Made by a program: the position numbers and the translations under genes. Of a stretch of DNA of 56,850 nucleotides, positions 1-9,327 are shown in pieces; within the stretch, counting starts at the first letter, position 1, and each line of letters starts with the position of its first letter. Below the pieces are notes generated by a model. That model searched no databases. It saw only the letters and a program-made list of their open reading frames with translations, and was not told the DNA's origin. Source of the DNA: Deltaproteobacteria bacterium (GTDB lineage Bacteria; Desulfobacterota; JAFDED01); NCBI GenBank assembly GCA_019310535.1, contig JAFDED010000042.1, positions 1-56,850 of the forward strand, read 5' to 3'.

Positions 1-275
1 GATCCCATGTCAAGCTAAATCTTTCTTATGGGGCACTACATTAACTATTTCAGATGCAGCTCTTAATTATTTCAATGACTTATAAACAGCAAAGGGTCAA
101 AAACATCGTATTTTGACTGATTATCACAAAAAATTTGGTAAACTTGGGCTAAGCTCTTGATCCTGAATTCAACCCCCAATATTTTCTTGATACGCAGGTT
201 TTCCATCGATCACTCGGTGTGGAGATATGGCCTTTGGGCAAACAGTAGGAGTGCACTGGTTCGGGAAAATTCCGC
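1..275. other. Non-coding left edge
   Basis: AT-rich stretch downstream of the minus-strand methyltransferase gene that ends at 276. I see no convincing open reading frame, tRNA or strong hairpin with a T-run. It is probably the 3' flank of the polysaccharide operon. Confidence 0.5.
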
Positions 276-1733
276 CTATTTCCTCGCAGTAACAGCGTAG
301 TCCTGCTCCCCGAAAAAATAATCATTCAACATTTCGAAATTTTTACGGACCACCTGCAATATGGGGTCGTCCCCCGGATTAAAAAGGCGGAACTTGACTT
401 CCTCGTTGCAGGGGGACAAGTAGATGGCCCGAGGATCAAGGAATCCGCAGCTTTCCATTAGAAAACGCAGGGCCTCGGGGTGGATGGGCCGCATATGAGA
501 GAGATCCAGCCAGAAATAGTTGGCGGAAACCAGCAATGTCAGGGGATTGGGGGTTTCAATGGCCACAAGGCCGCCTTTTCGAATCTTGCAGTGGCAGAGT
601 GTGATGAATTTTACCAGTGCATTGGTTTCCAGGTGTTCTATAAAATGGGAAGCCATCACCCCGGCCAGGCTTTCGTCCGGAAGCGACTGGAGGTGGTGAA
701 AAGCGTCCTCCAGGCAAACATCCAGTCCTCTTTCTTTGCAAACATGCACCATATCCTCGTTGAGTTCAATGCCCCGGGCAGGAATGCCCGCACCGCGCAG
801 CATCTCCAGGAACTCACCTCGTCCGCACCCAACATCAAGGACGGGCAGCTCAGTGTCCAGAGACTCGCGAACTTCTCTGAACAGCGGCAAGTATAACTCC
901 TGGTGCTTGAGGATCTTTTCCCTGGGGCCTCTGAATTTATTCTCGAATAAAAAGTACTGGTGATCGCGAAGATGGTTGGAATGCTCAACAATGTGCTGTA
1001 TTTCCTTCTTACCAAGTTTTGCTTTTTGGCGAAGCTCGGCCAGGATGAAGTCCAATCGTCGCTTTTGAAGCAGGTTTTCCTGCCGCTGTTCAAGGTAATG
1101 CTGAAATAGTTCTCGATGTCTCTCTTCAAGTAGTCGAAATGACTCCTGTACTTGATGATTGGCTTCTTGGATGTGCTCTTGTAATTGCTGGTGAGTATCC
1201 CGATTTCTCCCTCTTTCCTGCTCCTCATCGGCTTCACGTTCAGCTACCCTTCTTTGCAGCATCTGGAGATACCCGTCGAGGCTATCAGAACGGGCGGTGA
1301 AACTTTCTTTAAACCCTTCCAATGTCTTATTCAATTCATGAGTTCTTCTATCCAATTGCATTAAGCTGGTTTGCAGGAAATCGATCTGCCCGGCCTGCAC
1401 GCTGACCACTTCCCGAAGAGCGGTTTGCAGGCGTGCATTGAACGTTATCTGCTCACGAAGGACCAGGCGACTATAAGGCATCATAATCTTTCTCATGATG
1501 CGCTTGGCCAGAATGATAAAAGGCCCCACTATCCGTCGATGGGAAGGGATCGGTCCGGAAGGCAGCGTTTCGGTGTTCAGGTTCAAGAGATTCAGAATAT
1601 CTTCCGTCGCAACCGGGTGCGGCTGATCCGCGGCGCCTTTCTCCTCCCCCGTCCGCTGACGGATGTTCTGCTTGATCTGCTCCATGATCGTCTCCACCCT
1701 GGCCTCGCTTCCCGAAGCTGTGCTGTGCTCCAT
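276..1733 (-). CDS. Coiled-coil class I SAM methyltransferase (possible O-chain cap/length protein)
   Basis: 485 aa. Residues about 100-260 are charged, Gln/Glu/Arg-rich and heptad-like, consistent with a long coiled coil. The C-terminal part is a class I SAM methyltransferase with motif I LDVGCGRGEF at about 299-308. It is the last gene of the polysaccharide operon, directly after wzm and wzt. In ABC-transporter O-antigen systems such as E. coli O9a, WbdD caps the chain with a methyl(phosphate) group and its coiled coil acts as a length ruler; the same job here is inference, and the domain order is reversed (coiled coil first). A GGGAGGAAG ribosome-binding site lies before ATG 1733, but the gene then overlaps wzt by 142 bases, which is unusual. 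ATG 1685 is an alternative start. Confidence 0.8.
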   Translation of the reverse strand: MEHSTASGSEARVETIMEQIKQNIRQRTGEEKGAADQPHPVATEDILNLLNLNTETLPSGPIPSHRRIVGPFIILAKRIMRKIMMPYSRLVLREQITFNARLQTALREVVSVQAGQIDFLQTSLMQLDRRTHELNKTLEGFKESFTARSDSLDGYLQMLQRRVAEREADEEQERGRNRDTHQQLQEHIQEANHQVQESFRLLEERHRELFQHYLEQRQENLLQKRRLDFILAELRQKAKLGKKEIQHIVEHSNHLRDHQYFLFENKFRGPREKILKHQELYLPLFREVRESLDTELPVLDVGCGRGEFLEMLRGAGIPARGIELNEDMVHVCKERGLDVCLEDAFHHLQSLPDESLAGVMASHFIEHLETNALVKFITLCHCKIRKGGLVAIETPNPLTLLVSANYFWLDLSHMRPIHPEALRFLMESCGFLDPRAIYLSPCNEEVKFRLFNPGDDPILQVVRKNFEMLNDYFFGEQDYAVTARK

Positions 1734-3130
1734 TGCGTCAATCTTCCTCCCGCACCATCGCCGTCGACATCAAGATTCCACTGATGCAAAGGGCGGAAAG
1801 TGCCGACATCTTTGATCCTTGATCGAACAATAAGTGGATAAAAACGACTTCTGTAATCATAGGCATAGCCGTCCTTGGCATGGACTGCCAGATCCAGGTA
1901 ATAGCGCCCTTCCACCAAACTCATGCTGTTGAAGCTCAGCACCATGCGGCCGGGCCCTAAGATAGGGGGCAGCGACATGCGTTCAATGTCCGTGTTGGAA
2001 CCGTAACAGCACATGCCCTGGAGGTTGAAAATTCCTATACCAAAGACGGGATCGCGAATCCTTTTATGGGCTATATATCTCATTTCCACCCGCAAAGGCT
2101 CGCCCGACTCGATAGCGTATTGTTCCCGGCCAAGGCCATCCACTATCTTCACCGAAGTAAACTCCACCTCCCCGGTTCCCCAGCGCCTTTTGACTGTGCC
2201 GTCGGACCAGTGGCCCACAATGGTCCTTTGGTCGGTGTCTTCGGGCACGGTTTGCTCCGCCTCTTCCTCCGGCGTAATGGAAAATGGCCCCTTTTCAGGG
2301 GATTCGGTCGTACCGGCATCGTCGCCGATGTCCGATTTCTCCATGGTCTGCTGCTCAACCTCCTCCTGCAATTCGAGGTTTTGTTTCCCGGCCACAGCCA
2401 GGAGATAGGCATCGATGACCTGGCGCGGGTTCCCGTATTCCCGAACAACTCCGCCATCCAACCAGAGGGCCTCATCGCACCATCTCCCCACCGCATCGAG
2501 GTCGTGAGAAACAAGGAGGATGGTTTTACCCTTGCGCTTAAACTCTGTCAGCTTATCCAGGCATTTTTGAACAAAGCTTTCATCGCCGACGGCCAGAACC
2601 TCGTCAATGAGGAGGATTTCAGGATCCACGTGGACCGCGATGGCGAACCCAAGGCGCATAAACATTCCTGTGGAGTATGTTCGTACTGGCTCATCGATGA
2701 AATCTTCCAGCTCGGCGAACCTTACCATATCATCGAAGCGCCGTTGAATTTCCCGGCGGCTAAGACCGAGGATGATGCCATTGATGTAAATATTCTCTCT
2801 GCCAGAAAATTCGGGGTGAAACCCGGCTCCCAGTTCCAACAAAGCGGAGACCTTCCCCCTGATGAAAATGCGACCGCGGTCAGGCCTGTAAATACCCACC
2901 AACAGCTTTAAAAGGGTGCTTTTCCCCGATCCATTGCGCCCGATAATCCCGAAAGTCTGCCCCTTTTTCACTTTCAGGGAAATTCCCTTGAGGACATCCA
3001 GGTAAACTTTCTGTTTTCGCCATTTCAGCCAGTGTCCACTTACTAAAAAAGTCTTCAGCGTGGTCTGACGTCTCAGGGGGCTTCTCTTTTCAAAACGTTT
3101 GTGCAGGTCATGAATTTCGATGGCATGCAC
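1592..3130 (-). CDS. wzt: Polysaccharide ABC exporter ATPase, Wzt-type
   Basis: 512 aa. The nucleotide-binding domain has Walker A GRNGSGKST at 64-72, a degenerate signature YSTGM near 152-156 and Walker B ILLIDE at 172-177. Residues about 300-440 form an extra domain of the Wzt C-terminal kind, which in O9a/O8 systems binds the modified non-reducing end of the glycan before export. It starts 2 bases upstream of the wzm stop, so the two are co-translated. The last ~55 residues (after GTFRPLHQW) are Arg/Ser-rich and overlap the downstream methyltransferase. They look like out-of-frame sequence, so a frameshift or lost stop near 1735-1770 is possible. Confidence 0.88.
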   Translation of the reverse strand: MHAIEIHDLHKRFEKRSPLRRQTTLKTFLVSGHWLKWRKQKVYLDVLKGISLKVKKGQTFGIIGRNGSGKSTLLKLLVGIYRPDRGRIFIRGKVSALLELGAGFHPEFSGRENIYINGIILGLSRREIQRRFDDMVRFAELEDFIDEPVRTYSTGMFMRLGFAIAVHVDPEILLIDEVLAVGDESFVQKCLDKLTEFKRKGKTILLVSHDLDAVGRWCDEALWLDGGVVREYGNPRQVIDAYLLAVAGKQNLELQEEVEQQTMEKSDIGDDAGTTESPEKGPFSITPEEEAEQTVPEDTDQRTIVGHWSDGTVKRRWGTGEVEFTSVKIVDGLGREQYAIESGEPLRVEMRYIAHKRIRDPVFGIGIFNLQGMCCYGSNTDIERMSLPPILGPGRMVLSFNSMSLVEGRYYLDLAVHAKDGYAYDYRSRFYPLIVRSRIKDVGTFRPLHQWNLDVDGDGAGGRLTQWSTAQLREARPGWRRSWSRSSRTSVSGRGRRKAPRISRTRLRRKIF

Positions 3131-3132
3131 CC

Positions 3133-3909
3133 TTAAATCTCCTCAGCAAAGTTCTCCCGCATCCGGTTGAAAATCCATATACCTATTACCAGGGTAAGAA
3201 AGGAAAACAGGGTTGCAACTCCAAGGATATCCCATTTTGGCATCCTGTTATAAAAAAATATGTCCTGGTATGCTACCACAAGCATCCCCATGGGGTTTAA
3301 GTTCACCAAGGCCCGGTATTTGGCCGGAATCATGTCCATGGGGTATAAGATGGGCGATATGAAAAACCACAGGGTGATGATGTTGGCAAGCAAGTGCCTG
3401 ATGTCGCGGAACTGCACATTGAGGGCAGATGTAGCGCAAACAAATCCCATGGTGAACAATAATTGTAAGGCAATTACTATGGGCAAGGCCGTCAAAGCCC
3501 ACCCCAGCCGAACGCCGAATCCAACCAAAAAAATCGCCAACATGGGAAGGCTCAAAAGAAAATTTACCATGTTGGCCAGCACACGCACCGTGGGAAGGAT
3601 TTGCGGCGGAATCATAGCGCGGGTCAGGAGCCCCCCACCATCGACAATTGAGGTGACGCCCTCCAGCGCAGCGGATGAGAACCACAACCAAGGGATGAGA
3701 CCGCAGAACATGAATACCGCATATTTTTCCATTTCGATGCGAAGATACACGGAAAACACCAGTGCATAAACACACATAAGAAGTATCGGGTTGAGGAAAG
3801 TCCAGAAAAATCCCATCAGAGACCCGCGATAGCGGATTCGTACTTCTTTACTCACCAAGGAGTTGATCAATGCCCGATATTTAATGAGCTCGCTTAGAAA
3901 ACGGACCAT
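3133..3909 (-). CDS. wzm: Polysaccharide ABC-2 permease, Wzm-type
   Basis: About 258 aa from ATG 3909 (MVRFLSELIKYR), which has a GAGGGAAT ribosome-binding site; a longer frame to 4134 overlaps the upstream gene and lacks one. It has an N-terminal amphipathic segment and about six hydrophobic membrane segments. The segment RYRGSLMGFFWTFLNP is typical of ABC-2 exporters of O-antigen and teichoic acid (RfbA/TagG type). It pairs with the Wzt-type ATPase just downstream to export an undecaprenyl-linked polysaccharide across the inner membrane. Confidence 0.9.
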   Translation of the reverse strand: MVRFLSELIKYRALINSLVSKEVRIRYRGSLMGFFWTFLNPILLMCVYALVFSVYLRIEMEKYAVFMFCGLIPWLWFSSAALEGVTSIVDGGGLLTRAMIPPQILPTVRVLANMVNFLLSLPMLAIFLVGFGVRLGWALTALPIVIALQLLFTMGFVCATSALNVQFRDIRHLLANIITLWFFISPILYPMDMIPAKYRALVNLNPMGMLVVAYQDIFFYNRMPKWDILGVATLFSFLTLVIGIWIFNRMRENFAEEI

Positions 3910-3928
3910 ATAAATTCCCTCTTTCAAT

Positions 3929-6208
3929 CTAAAGATGTTCATCCCGGGAATCTTCTGCCCGTAATTCCCTGCTGGATGAGATGGACCGGCCCCTGTTCCG
4001 TGATGACTGAGATCCCTGTTCCACTTCCACCCGAATATCCGAAACGGCCACGGCCAGTTCTCGTCGATCAGGGTTCTTCCCCTTGGTCCATTGATTCGGG
4101 ACTGCCGTGTGATCATAGCGAAATAAGACCGCATGCATTCCGGGCCTGGCGAGGTCTGGAGGGATAGGAATGCGATAATCCGCCCATCCCCAATGTAAAG
4201 TCTGCCTGATTAACAACCTGCCGTCCATCACCAGGGTTACTTCCTGTACCGGCATTCCTTCATACTGAATGGGCATCATGCGCAAAAAGAGAACTGGTCG
4301 TTGTCCCTCTGGCATCCGGATAGCCGTCAATGATTGACCCGCGGACGACCAGTGGAAACTGATTCCATCGGGTGCCTGCTCGCGATCGCTCCATCCATTC
4401 AGGAAATACGCCCTGTAGCGGTCTGGGTGATTTTTCTTTATGGGTTTCACACGGTAAGCCACCAGACGTTCGTCTTCGAAAACTTCTTCCACCTGAGCAG
4501 TGAGTGGAAGCTTTTGCCGCAGTTTTTGCAGATCTGCTGGCGAGAGAAATTCTTTATGAAGCACCACGTAGCGGACTTTGTAAAACTCCAGAAGATCATT
4601 TGCTGCCTCAGCATCACCTGCATTAAGGGGTCGTCTGACAAGCGCGCCAGGGTCCTTTAGGTCCCGAAAGAAGGGCACATTGCGCCATATATCTATATAA
4701 AAAGGATGCGGCCTCCCCAAGTGTCCGCCAATCCGTCGCGCCTTGTGAACCATCTGATAGAAGGAATACTTGACAATACGATCATCGAGCGGAACCTCCA
4801 CTATCGTAAAAGGTCCATTTCGCTTTACCTCTTCCCTCATCCGGTAATGAAATGTCGATGCCTCTGCTTTCTGAAGAGGCAACGGCACGGCCAGGTATTC
4901 GAAGACCAGCATGGCTCCAAGCGCCATCGCCAGGTGTCTCTTGAGCACCCCTCGCCGATAAATTTCCTGGAAGCCCTTGGTTGCCTGCACCGTTATACAC
5001 ATCAGTGCAATTGCTGCCAAGCGGGATGGCGTCCGCAGTCCGTTAAAGCCTGGCAGGTGGTGGAGAAGCCAGAATGGCAGTAGAAGCCGGTATTCGCCGA
5101 ATCGCTCTTTTCCTGCCACATGCAGCCATGGCCCCAGGGAGAGAACCAGAAATAAGCATGCCGCAAGAGTCCAGAACATACCGAGCCGGTTACGCCATGC
5201 AAGCGACCCAAGAATTGCCAAGCCCCAGACGCCGTAACCGGGAAAGACTGTTTGCTCGATCACATTACCCGTAAAGGATGCATATACATGGCTAATCCGT
5301 TCGCCCCAAAGCGGGTGGAGCAAAGAGGGGAGCCCCCAGGCCAAAAGATCAGCGCTGAACTTTGCCGCCTCCTCAACGCCAAGATAGAGATATTGCCCGT
5401 TAGTCCTTGCTTGCAAGAGCGGAAGCATGAACGGAAGCGATGCCGCCGCCCACAGGGAAAGCGTTATGGCCCCGTTTTTCAGCAATCGTCGCGTTATTTT
5501 GACACGCTGGATCATCAGCGCCCAACCCATGTAAAAAGCGGTAAACAAGAGCAAAAAAAGCGTATAATAAACCGAGGTGATATTATTCAAAAACAAAAAG
5601 AACCCCGCCGCCAATGCATCCCGATTCTTTCCGCTTTCAACCGTCCTGATGAGGTACAGGATATAGAACGGGATCCATTGCTGATTGGCGAGATTCAAAT
5701 GCTCCAGGCTCTGCGCCAGGTGATAGGGGTAAAAGGCGTAAATCAAGCCTCCCAGGAAAGCTGCTTTCCAATCTTCGTGCAGATGCCGGATAAGAAGAAA
5801 TGTACCTATCCCCGACAAGGGAAAAGACAGCAGGATGATCACATTGTAAGCCGTCACAGGAGCCATAAAGCTCTGCAGGATCACGGCAAGGGATATCCAG
5901 TATGCGAAATTGAGTGAAAATGGAAATTTCACGCCTGTGGGGAAGAAGATGTCTTGAAAATCATAGGTGACGCTGCCATGAAGAATATGTTCCCGTATCC
6001 AGGGGAAATACCATACCGTCATCCACGGATCGCCGTCTCCTGGATACATCCCCTTAATGTGCGGGTACATGGGCAGGTGATCGGAGATAAACCATGCCAG
6101 CGGAAATGTGATGAGAATGGTCAAAAGCATGTATGCAGCGAAGATTGCTGCATACCACGGCCATCGCACATGCCCTTCTTTTTTGCTTTGACCGAATTGT
6201 TCAGCCAT
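3929..6208 (-). CDS. Polytopic membrane protein, GT-C glycosyltransferase-like
   Basis: About 759 aa from ATG 6208 (MAEQFGQSKK), which has a GGGAG ribosome-binding site 8 bases upstream. ATG 6238 overlaps the upstream stop (ATGA) but has no such site. The first ~450 residues hold many hydrophobic segments. An acidic GDGDPW motif lies in the first periplasmic loop, where GT-C enzymes carry catalytic acids. The C-terminal ~300 residues look soluble and beta-rich. It resembles large YfhO/ArnT-like membrane proteins, but the exact family is uncertain. Placed between the aminotransferase and the ABC exporter, it could transfer a lipid-linked sugar to the glycan. Confidence 0.72.
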   Translation of the reverse strand: MAEQFGQSKKEGHVRWPWYAAIFAAYMLLTILITFPLAWFISDHLPMYPHIKGMYPGDGDPWMTVWYFPWIREHILHGSVTYDFQDIFFPTGVKFPFSLNFAYWISLAVILQSFMAPVTAYNVIILLSFPLSGIGTFLLIRHLHEDWKAAFLGGLIYAFYPYHLAQSLEHLNLANQQWIPFYILYLIRTVESGKNRDALAAGFFLFLNNITSVYYTLFLLLFTAFYMGWALMIQRVKITRRLLKNGAITLSLWAAASLPFMLPLLQARTNGQYLYLGVEEAAKFSADLLAWGLPSLLHPLWGERISHVYASFTGNVIEQTVFPGYGVWGLAILGSLAWRNRLGMFWTLAACLFLVLSLGPWLHVAGKERFGEYRLLLPFWLLHHLPGFNGLRTPSRLAAIALMCITVQATKGFQEIYRRGVLKRHLAMALGAMLVFEYLAVPLPLQKAEASTFHYRMREEVKRNGPFTIVEVPLDDRIVKYSFYQMVHKARRIGGHLGRPHPFYIDIWRNVPFFRDLKDPGALVRRPLNAGDAEAANDLLEFYKVRYVVLHKEFLSPADLQKLRQKLPLTAQVEEVFEDERLVAYRVKPIKKNHPDRYRAYFLNGWSDREQAPDGISFHWSSAGQSLTAIRMPEGQRPVLFLRMMPIQYEGMPVQEVTLVMDGRLLIRQTLHWGWADYRIPIPPDLARPGMHAVLFRYDHTAVPNQWTKGKNPDRRELAVAVSDIRVEVEQGSQSSRNRGRSISSSRELRAEDSRDEHL

Positions 6209-6234
6209 TCTTGTTTCTCCCGCCGAAAGATGAC

Positions 6235-7443
6235 TCATCTTCTATGAGACCGGACCACGTCTCGCAGAACGCCCGCCGCCCGCTCCACATCCTCCTTGGA
6301 CATTCCGGGATAAAGAGGCAGCGAGAGTATACGCCGGGATGCGTCCTCCGCTACAGGGAACAATCCGGGCCGGAAGCCGAATCGATCGCGATAAAACGGA
6401 TGCAAGTGCAGCGCCCGGAAGTGGATTCCTATCCCCACCCCACGAGCCTGAATCTCGTTCATAATCACATCGCGGGTCGTATCCAACATCTCGTCCCGAA
6501 ATAATATGACGTACAGGTGATGCGCATGGCGACCTTCGGGCACCTCGCGTTTCAAAGGAACGACCTCATCCAGGCCTTCAATGGCTTCGTCGTAAACCGA
6601 GAACAACTCTGTACGAACCTTCCAGAGCCTCTCCACTTTTCGGAGCTGAACCAGCCCCAAGGCGGCCTGGATGTCTGTCATGTTGTACTTGAAGCCGGCG
6701 CGGATGGTCTCCCAGTGTCGATATCCTTCCTCGGAATATCGCTTCCAAGCATCGCGACTGATCCCGTGAAGACTGAGCACCTCCATTTCATCAGCCAGCC
6801 CCTCATCGTTGGTCGTTACCATACCCCCCTCGCCCGTGGTGATGTTTTTTGTGGCATAAAAGCTGAAGCAACAGCTCCATTTGAAGCTCCACTTTCCCAA
6901 TTCGGGATATCCGCTTCCAATTTTAGATCCACGATACCAGGATTCCAGTGCATGAGCTGCATCCTCCACCACCGCGAATCCGCGCTGCTGGGCTATATCC
7001 AGCACAGTTTGCATATCAACGGGCCGCCCGGCAAAGTGCACGGGAATGATGGCCCTGGTGGAAGGACTCAAAGCTGACTCCAGAAGGGACACGTCCATGT
7101 TCAGCGTTTCAGGCTCCACATCAACGAACACAGGGGTCGCCCCGCAATGAACCACTATGTTGGCAGTCGCCGGGAATGTGATGGGAGAGGTGATCACCTC
7201 GTCCCCGGCTCCAATACCCATGGCTATCAGGCTCAAGTGCATAGCTGCAGTGCAGGAAGTGACACCCAGTGCGTGGCTGCTCCCCGCGTATCGCCTGAAA
7301 TAATCCTGGAAGCGCTTGGTCCTCGGGCCGGTTGTTATCCATCCGGAGCGCAGCGCGTCCGCAACTTCCGTAATCTCCTCTTCCCCGATAAAAGGCCGGG
7401 AAAACGGAAGGAAATAGCGATCTTGATTTTTTTCAGGCTTCAT
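6235..7443 (-). CDS. DegT/DnrJ/EryC1/StrS-family PLP sugar aminotransferase
   Basis: About 402 aa from ATG 7443 (MKPEKNQDRYF), with AAGGAA upstream; the frame stays open to 7521 without a better start. It has GWITTGPRTKRF near the N-terminus, PITFPATAN, the PLP-phosphate/Asp region VVEDAAHALES and the Schiff-base lysine in FYATKNITTGEGG (Lys199 from this start). These enzymes aminate keto-sugars such as UDP- or dTDP-4-keto sugars, as ArnB and PseC do. The substrate probably comes from the SDR enzyme at 9328-10335. An ATGA overlap with the next frame suggests translational coupling. Confidence 0.92.
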   Translation of the reverse strand: MKPEKNQDRYFLPFSRPFIGEEEITEVADALRSGWITTGPRTKRFQDYFRRYAGSSHALGVTSCTAAMHLSLIAMGIGAGDEVITSPITFPATANIVVHCGATPVFVDVEPETLNMDVSLLESALSPSTRAIIPVHFAGRPVDMQTVLDIAQQRGFAVVEDAAHALESWYRGSKIGSGYPELGKWSFKWSCCFSFYATKNITTGEGGMVTTNDEGLADEMEVLSLHGISRDAWKRYSEEGYRHWETIRAGFKYNMTDIQAALGLVQLRKVERLWKVRTELFSVYDEAIEGLDEVVPLKREVPEGRHAHHLYVILFRDEMLDTTRDVIMNEIQARGVGIGIHFRALHLHPFYRDRFGFRPGLFPVAEDASRRILSLPLYPGMSKEDVERAAGVLRDVVRSHRR

Positions 7444-7466
7444 TGGTTCCTTCACACCGGTGTTTT

Positions 7467-8222
7467 TTAAATGGTTGAAGATGTCTTGCGCGCCAGGCAG
7501 ATCAATGAGCCGCCGTAACAAAAAGAAAAATAAGGGATAATTTTAGCCTCAAGGCCGAATATCCATCCCAGGAGCGGATCCAGCCTGGAGACCCCAAGGT
7601 AGTCCAGTGGGTGCGGGCGACGCAATTTTCCCCATACGCGCTGAATCAGCAACAAAGGGAACAAGAGCGTATTGGCATATGAAATCCGCTCGATTCGAAA
7701 CCCTGCAATCTCCACAACCCTCCGCAGGTTTTTCGCTGAATAACGCCTGATGTGGCCCGCGTCATCCAGGCTGCTCCAGAGCCAGTTGAATGCAGGGGCT
7801 GAGATAACCGCCAGACCGCCGGGCATCAGAACACGATACATTTCCTGCAAGGCCCCCTGGTCATCCGGCATGTGCTCAATAAGATCCAGGGCTGTTACCA
7901 GATGAAACAGGTTGTCCTTAAAAGGGAGTTTCCGAACATCACTGCAAGCCAGCAACCGAAACCCTTTTTGAAAGCAAAGCTGGAGTATGCGGAGGTCCAG
8001 GTCCACCCCCACGCCCGATCCCAGTGCTTCCAACATCGAAAGGCTTGCACCCGTGCTGCAGCCCACGTCCAGTGATTTCAGAGGCTGTTGTTGGGAGACA
8101 GCTCTTTCCAGTAGCCTGGACAATACCTTCCGACGCGCCCTAAACCACCAGTGGGACTCTTCATGTTGGGCCAGCACTCTCCGGATCTCATCTCTGGAAC
8201 CATATCGCCCGGGATCTATCAT
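7467..8222 (-). CDS. Class I SAM methyltransferase
   Basis: 251 aa. Motif I LDVGCSTGASL lies near residue 50 and the post-motif LVTALDLIEHMPDD near 110, followed by LMPGGLAVIS, the usual Methyltransf_11 layout. The start overlaps the stop of the upstream radical SAM gene (ATGA). Its place in the polysaccharide operon suggests methylation of a sugar or lipid-linked intermediate. Nothing in the sequence identifies the acceptor. Confidence 0.85.
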   Translation of the reverse strand: MIDPGRYGSRDEIRRVLAQHEESHWWFRARRKVLSRLLERAVSQQQPLKSLDVGCSTGASLSMLEALGSGVGVDLDLRILQLCFQKGFRLLACSDVRKLPFKDNLFHLVTALDLIEHMPDDQGALQEMYRVLMPGGLAVISAPAFNWLWSSLDDAGHIRRYSAKNLRRVVEIAGFRIERISYANTLLFPLLLIQRVWGKLRRPHPLDYLGVSRLDPLLGWIFGLEAKIIPYFSFCYGGSLICLARKTSSTI

Positions 8223-9319
8223 TGCCCATCATCTTTGTCCGAATATTCCAGCATACAGCAGCCCATGCAATCCTCAAATACTTTCTTTGCTCGCAATTGG
8301 CGACGGAATCTGCGGAATCCCGGGCCGTTCCAGATGCGTTGCACACGCTCCTCGCGGACATTGCCCAGCGATGATCCAAAACATGGAATTACATCGCCTC
8401 GCGCCGTAATGATCATTCGAGACCAAGGAGACCGGCATACATAGTGGGAAAGGTCCAAACGGTTTCCGTAGTGCTTGACTATCTCCTCGAGAGGAAAGCC
8501 TGGCTGTGCAAAACGGACCCGCACCCGATAATGCCGTGCACGCTCCATAACTTCACTATGCTGTTTCCTGAGCAATTCCCCCGGGATAGTCTCGGATGTA
8601 TCAAGCTTTTTGGCTCCTCCCCCCATGGGTTCTGTGCGGGAAGCATCCAGGCGGAAGGGGTTGAATAAGGTAAAATTGCAGATGTCCAGTCCCATTTCTT
8701 CCGCTCGGTCCACCATAAAAGCCAGATGTTCCACATTACGCCGCGTGATCACGGTGGTACTCCCCAGCATAGGATGGCGCTTTTTCATGCTCTCCCGGGC
8801 CTTCCGGAGGCGCGCAATCCCTTCCAGGGTTTTCCGGTATGCGCCCTTCTGCTCCACAATCTGATCGTGTAAATCTTCCGGCCCTTCCAGAGAAACCATC
8901 ACTACCAGAAGGCCCGGACGGAGGACGTGTCGAGGTCCACAGGCGACGATAAGCTGCGCGGTTGATTCATTCAACAGGACGCCGTTGGTGATCAAGTGGC
9001 ACCGATGGCGCCGCGCCGCATGGGCTACTATCTCCGCCATGTCATGGCGAATCAGGGGCTCGCCGCCGGTAAAAGTGATGAGCGTCCAAGGGCCCAACTG
9101 GTCCACAACGCCTTTGATTTCTGTTGTGCTGAGTTCATCCGCTGCCGAACCAGGCACGGTACCTAATTCCCGATACGGGCACATCAAACACCGAAGATTA
9201 CACCGATACGTCACTTCGAGGTACACGTGCATGGGAGGGAGTGCAAAACCGCCTCCCCACCGATATGGAAGCCCGGCGTGTATGTTTGTCAAATGATGGT
9301 ACAGGGCCGAGTAATCCAT
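8219..9319 (-). CDS. Radical SAM protein with SPASM-like C-terminus
   Basis: About 366 aa from ATG 9319 (MDYSALYHHL), preceded by AAGGAGG and lying just past the stop of the upstream gene. The open frame to 9382 would overlap that gene. The radical SAM cluster motif CNLRCLMC (Cys40, Cys44, Cys47) follows a beta strand, then FTGGEPL for SAM binding. The C-terminus has CRSPWSRM...IPCFGSS and CMGCC, cysteines suited to an auxiliary Fe-S cluster. Such proteins occur in sugar and peptide modification clusters; the reaction here is unknown. Confidence 0.85.
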   Translation of the reverse strand: MDYSALYHHLTNIHAGLPYRWGGGFALPPMHVYLEVTYRCNLRCLMCPYRELGTVPGSAADELSTTEIKGVVDQLGPWTLITFTGGEPLIRHDMAEIVAHAARRHRCHLITNGVLLNESTAQLIVACGPRHVLRPGLLVVMVSLEGPEDLHDQIVEQKGAYRKTLEGIARLRKARESMKKRHPMLGSTTVITRRNVEHLAFMVDRAEEMGLDICNFTLFNPFRLDASRTEPMGGGAKKLDTSETIPGELLRKQHSEVMERARHYRVRVRFAQPGFPLEEIVKHYGNRLDLSHYVCRSPWSRMIITARGDVIPCFGSSLGNVREERVQRIWNGPGFRRFRRQLRAKKVFEDCMGCCMLEYSDKDDGQ

Positions 9320-9327
9320 ACCCCCGC

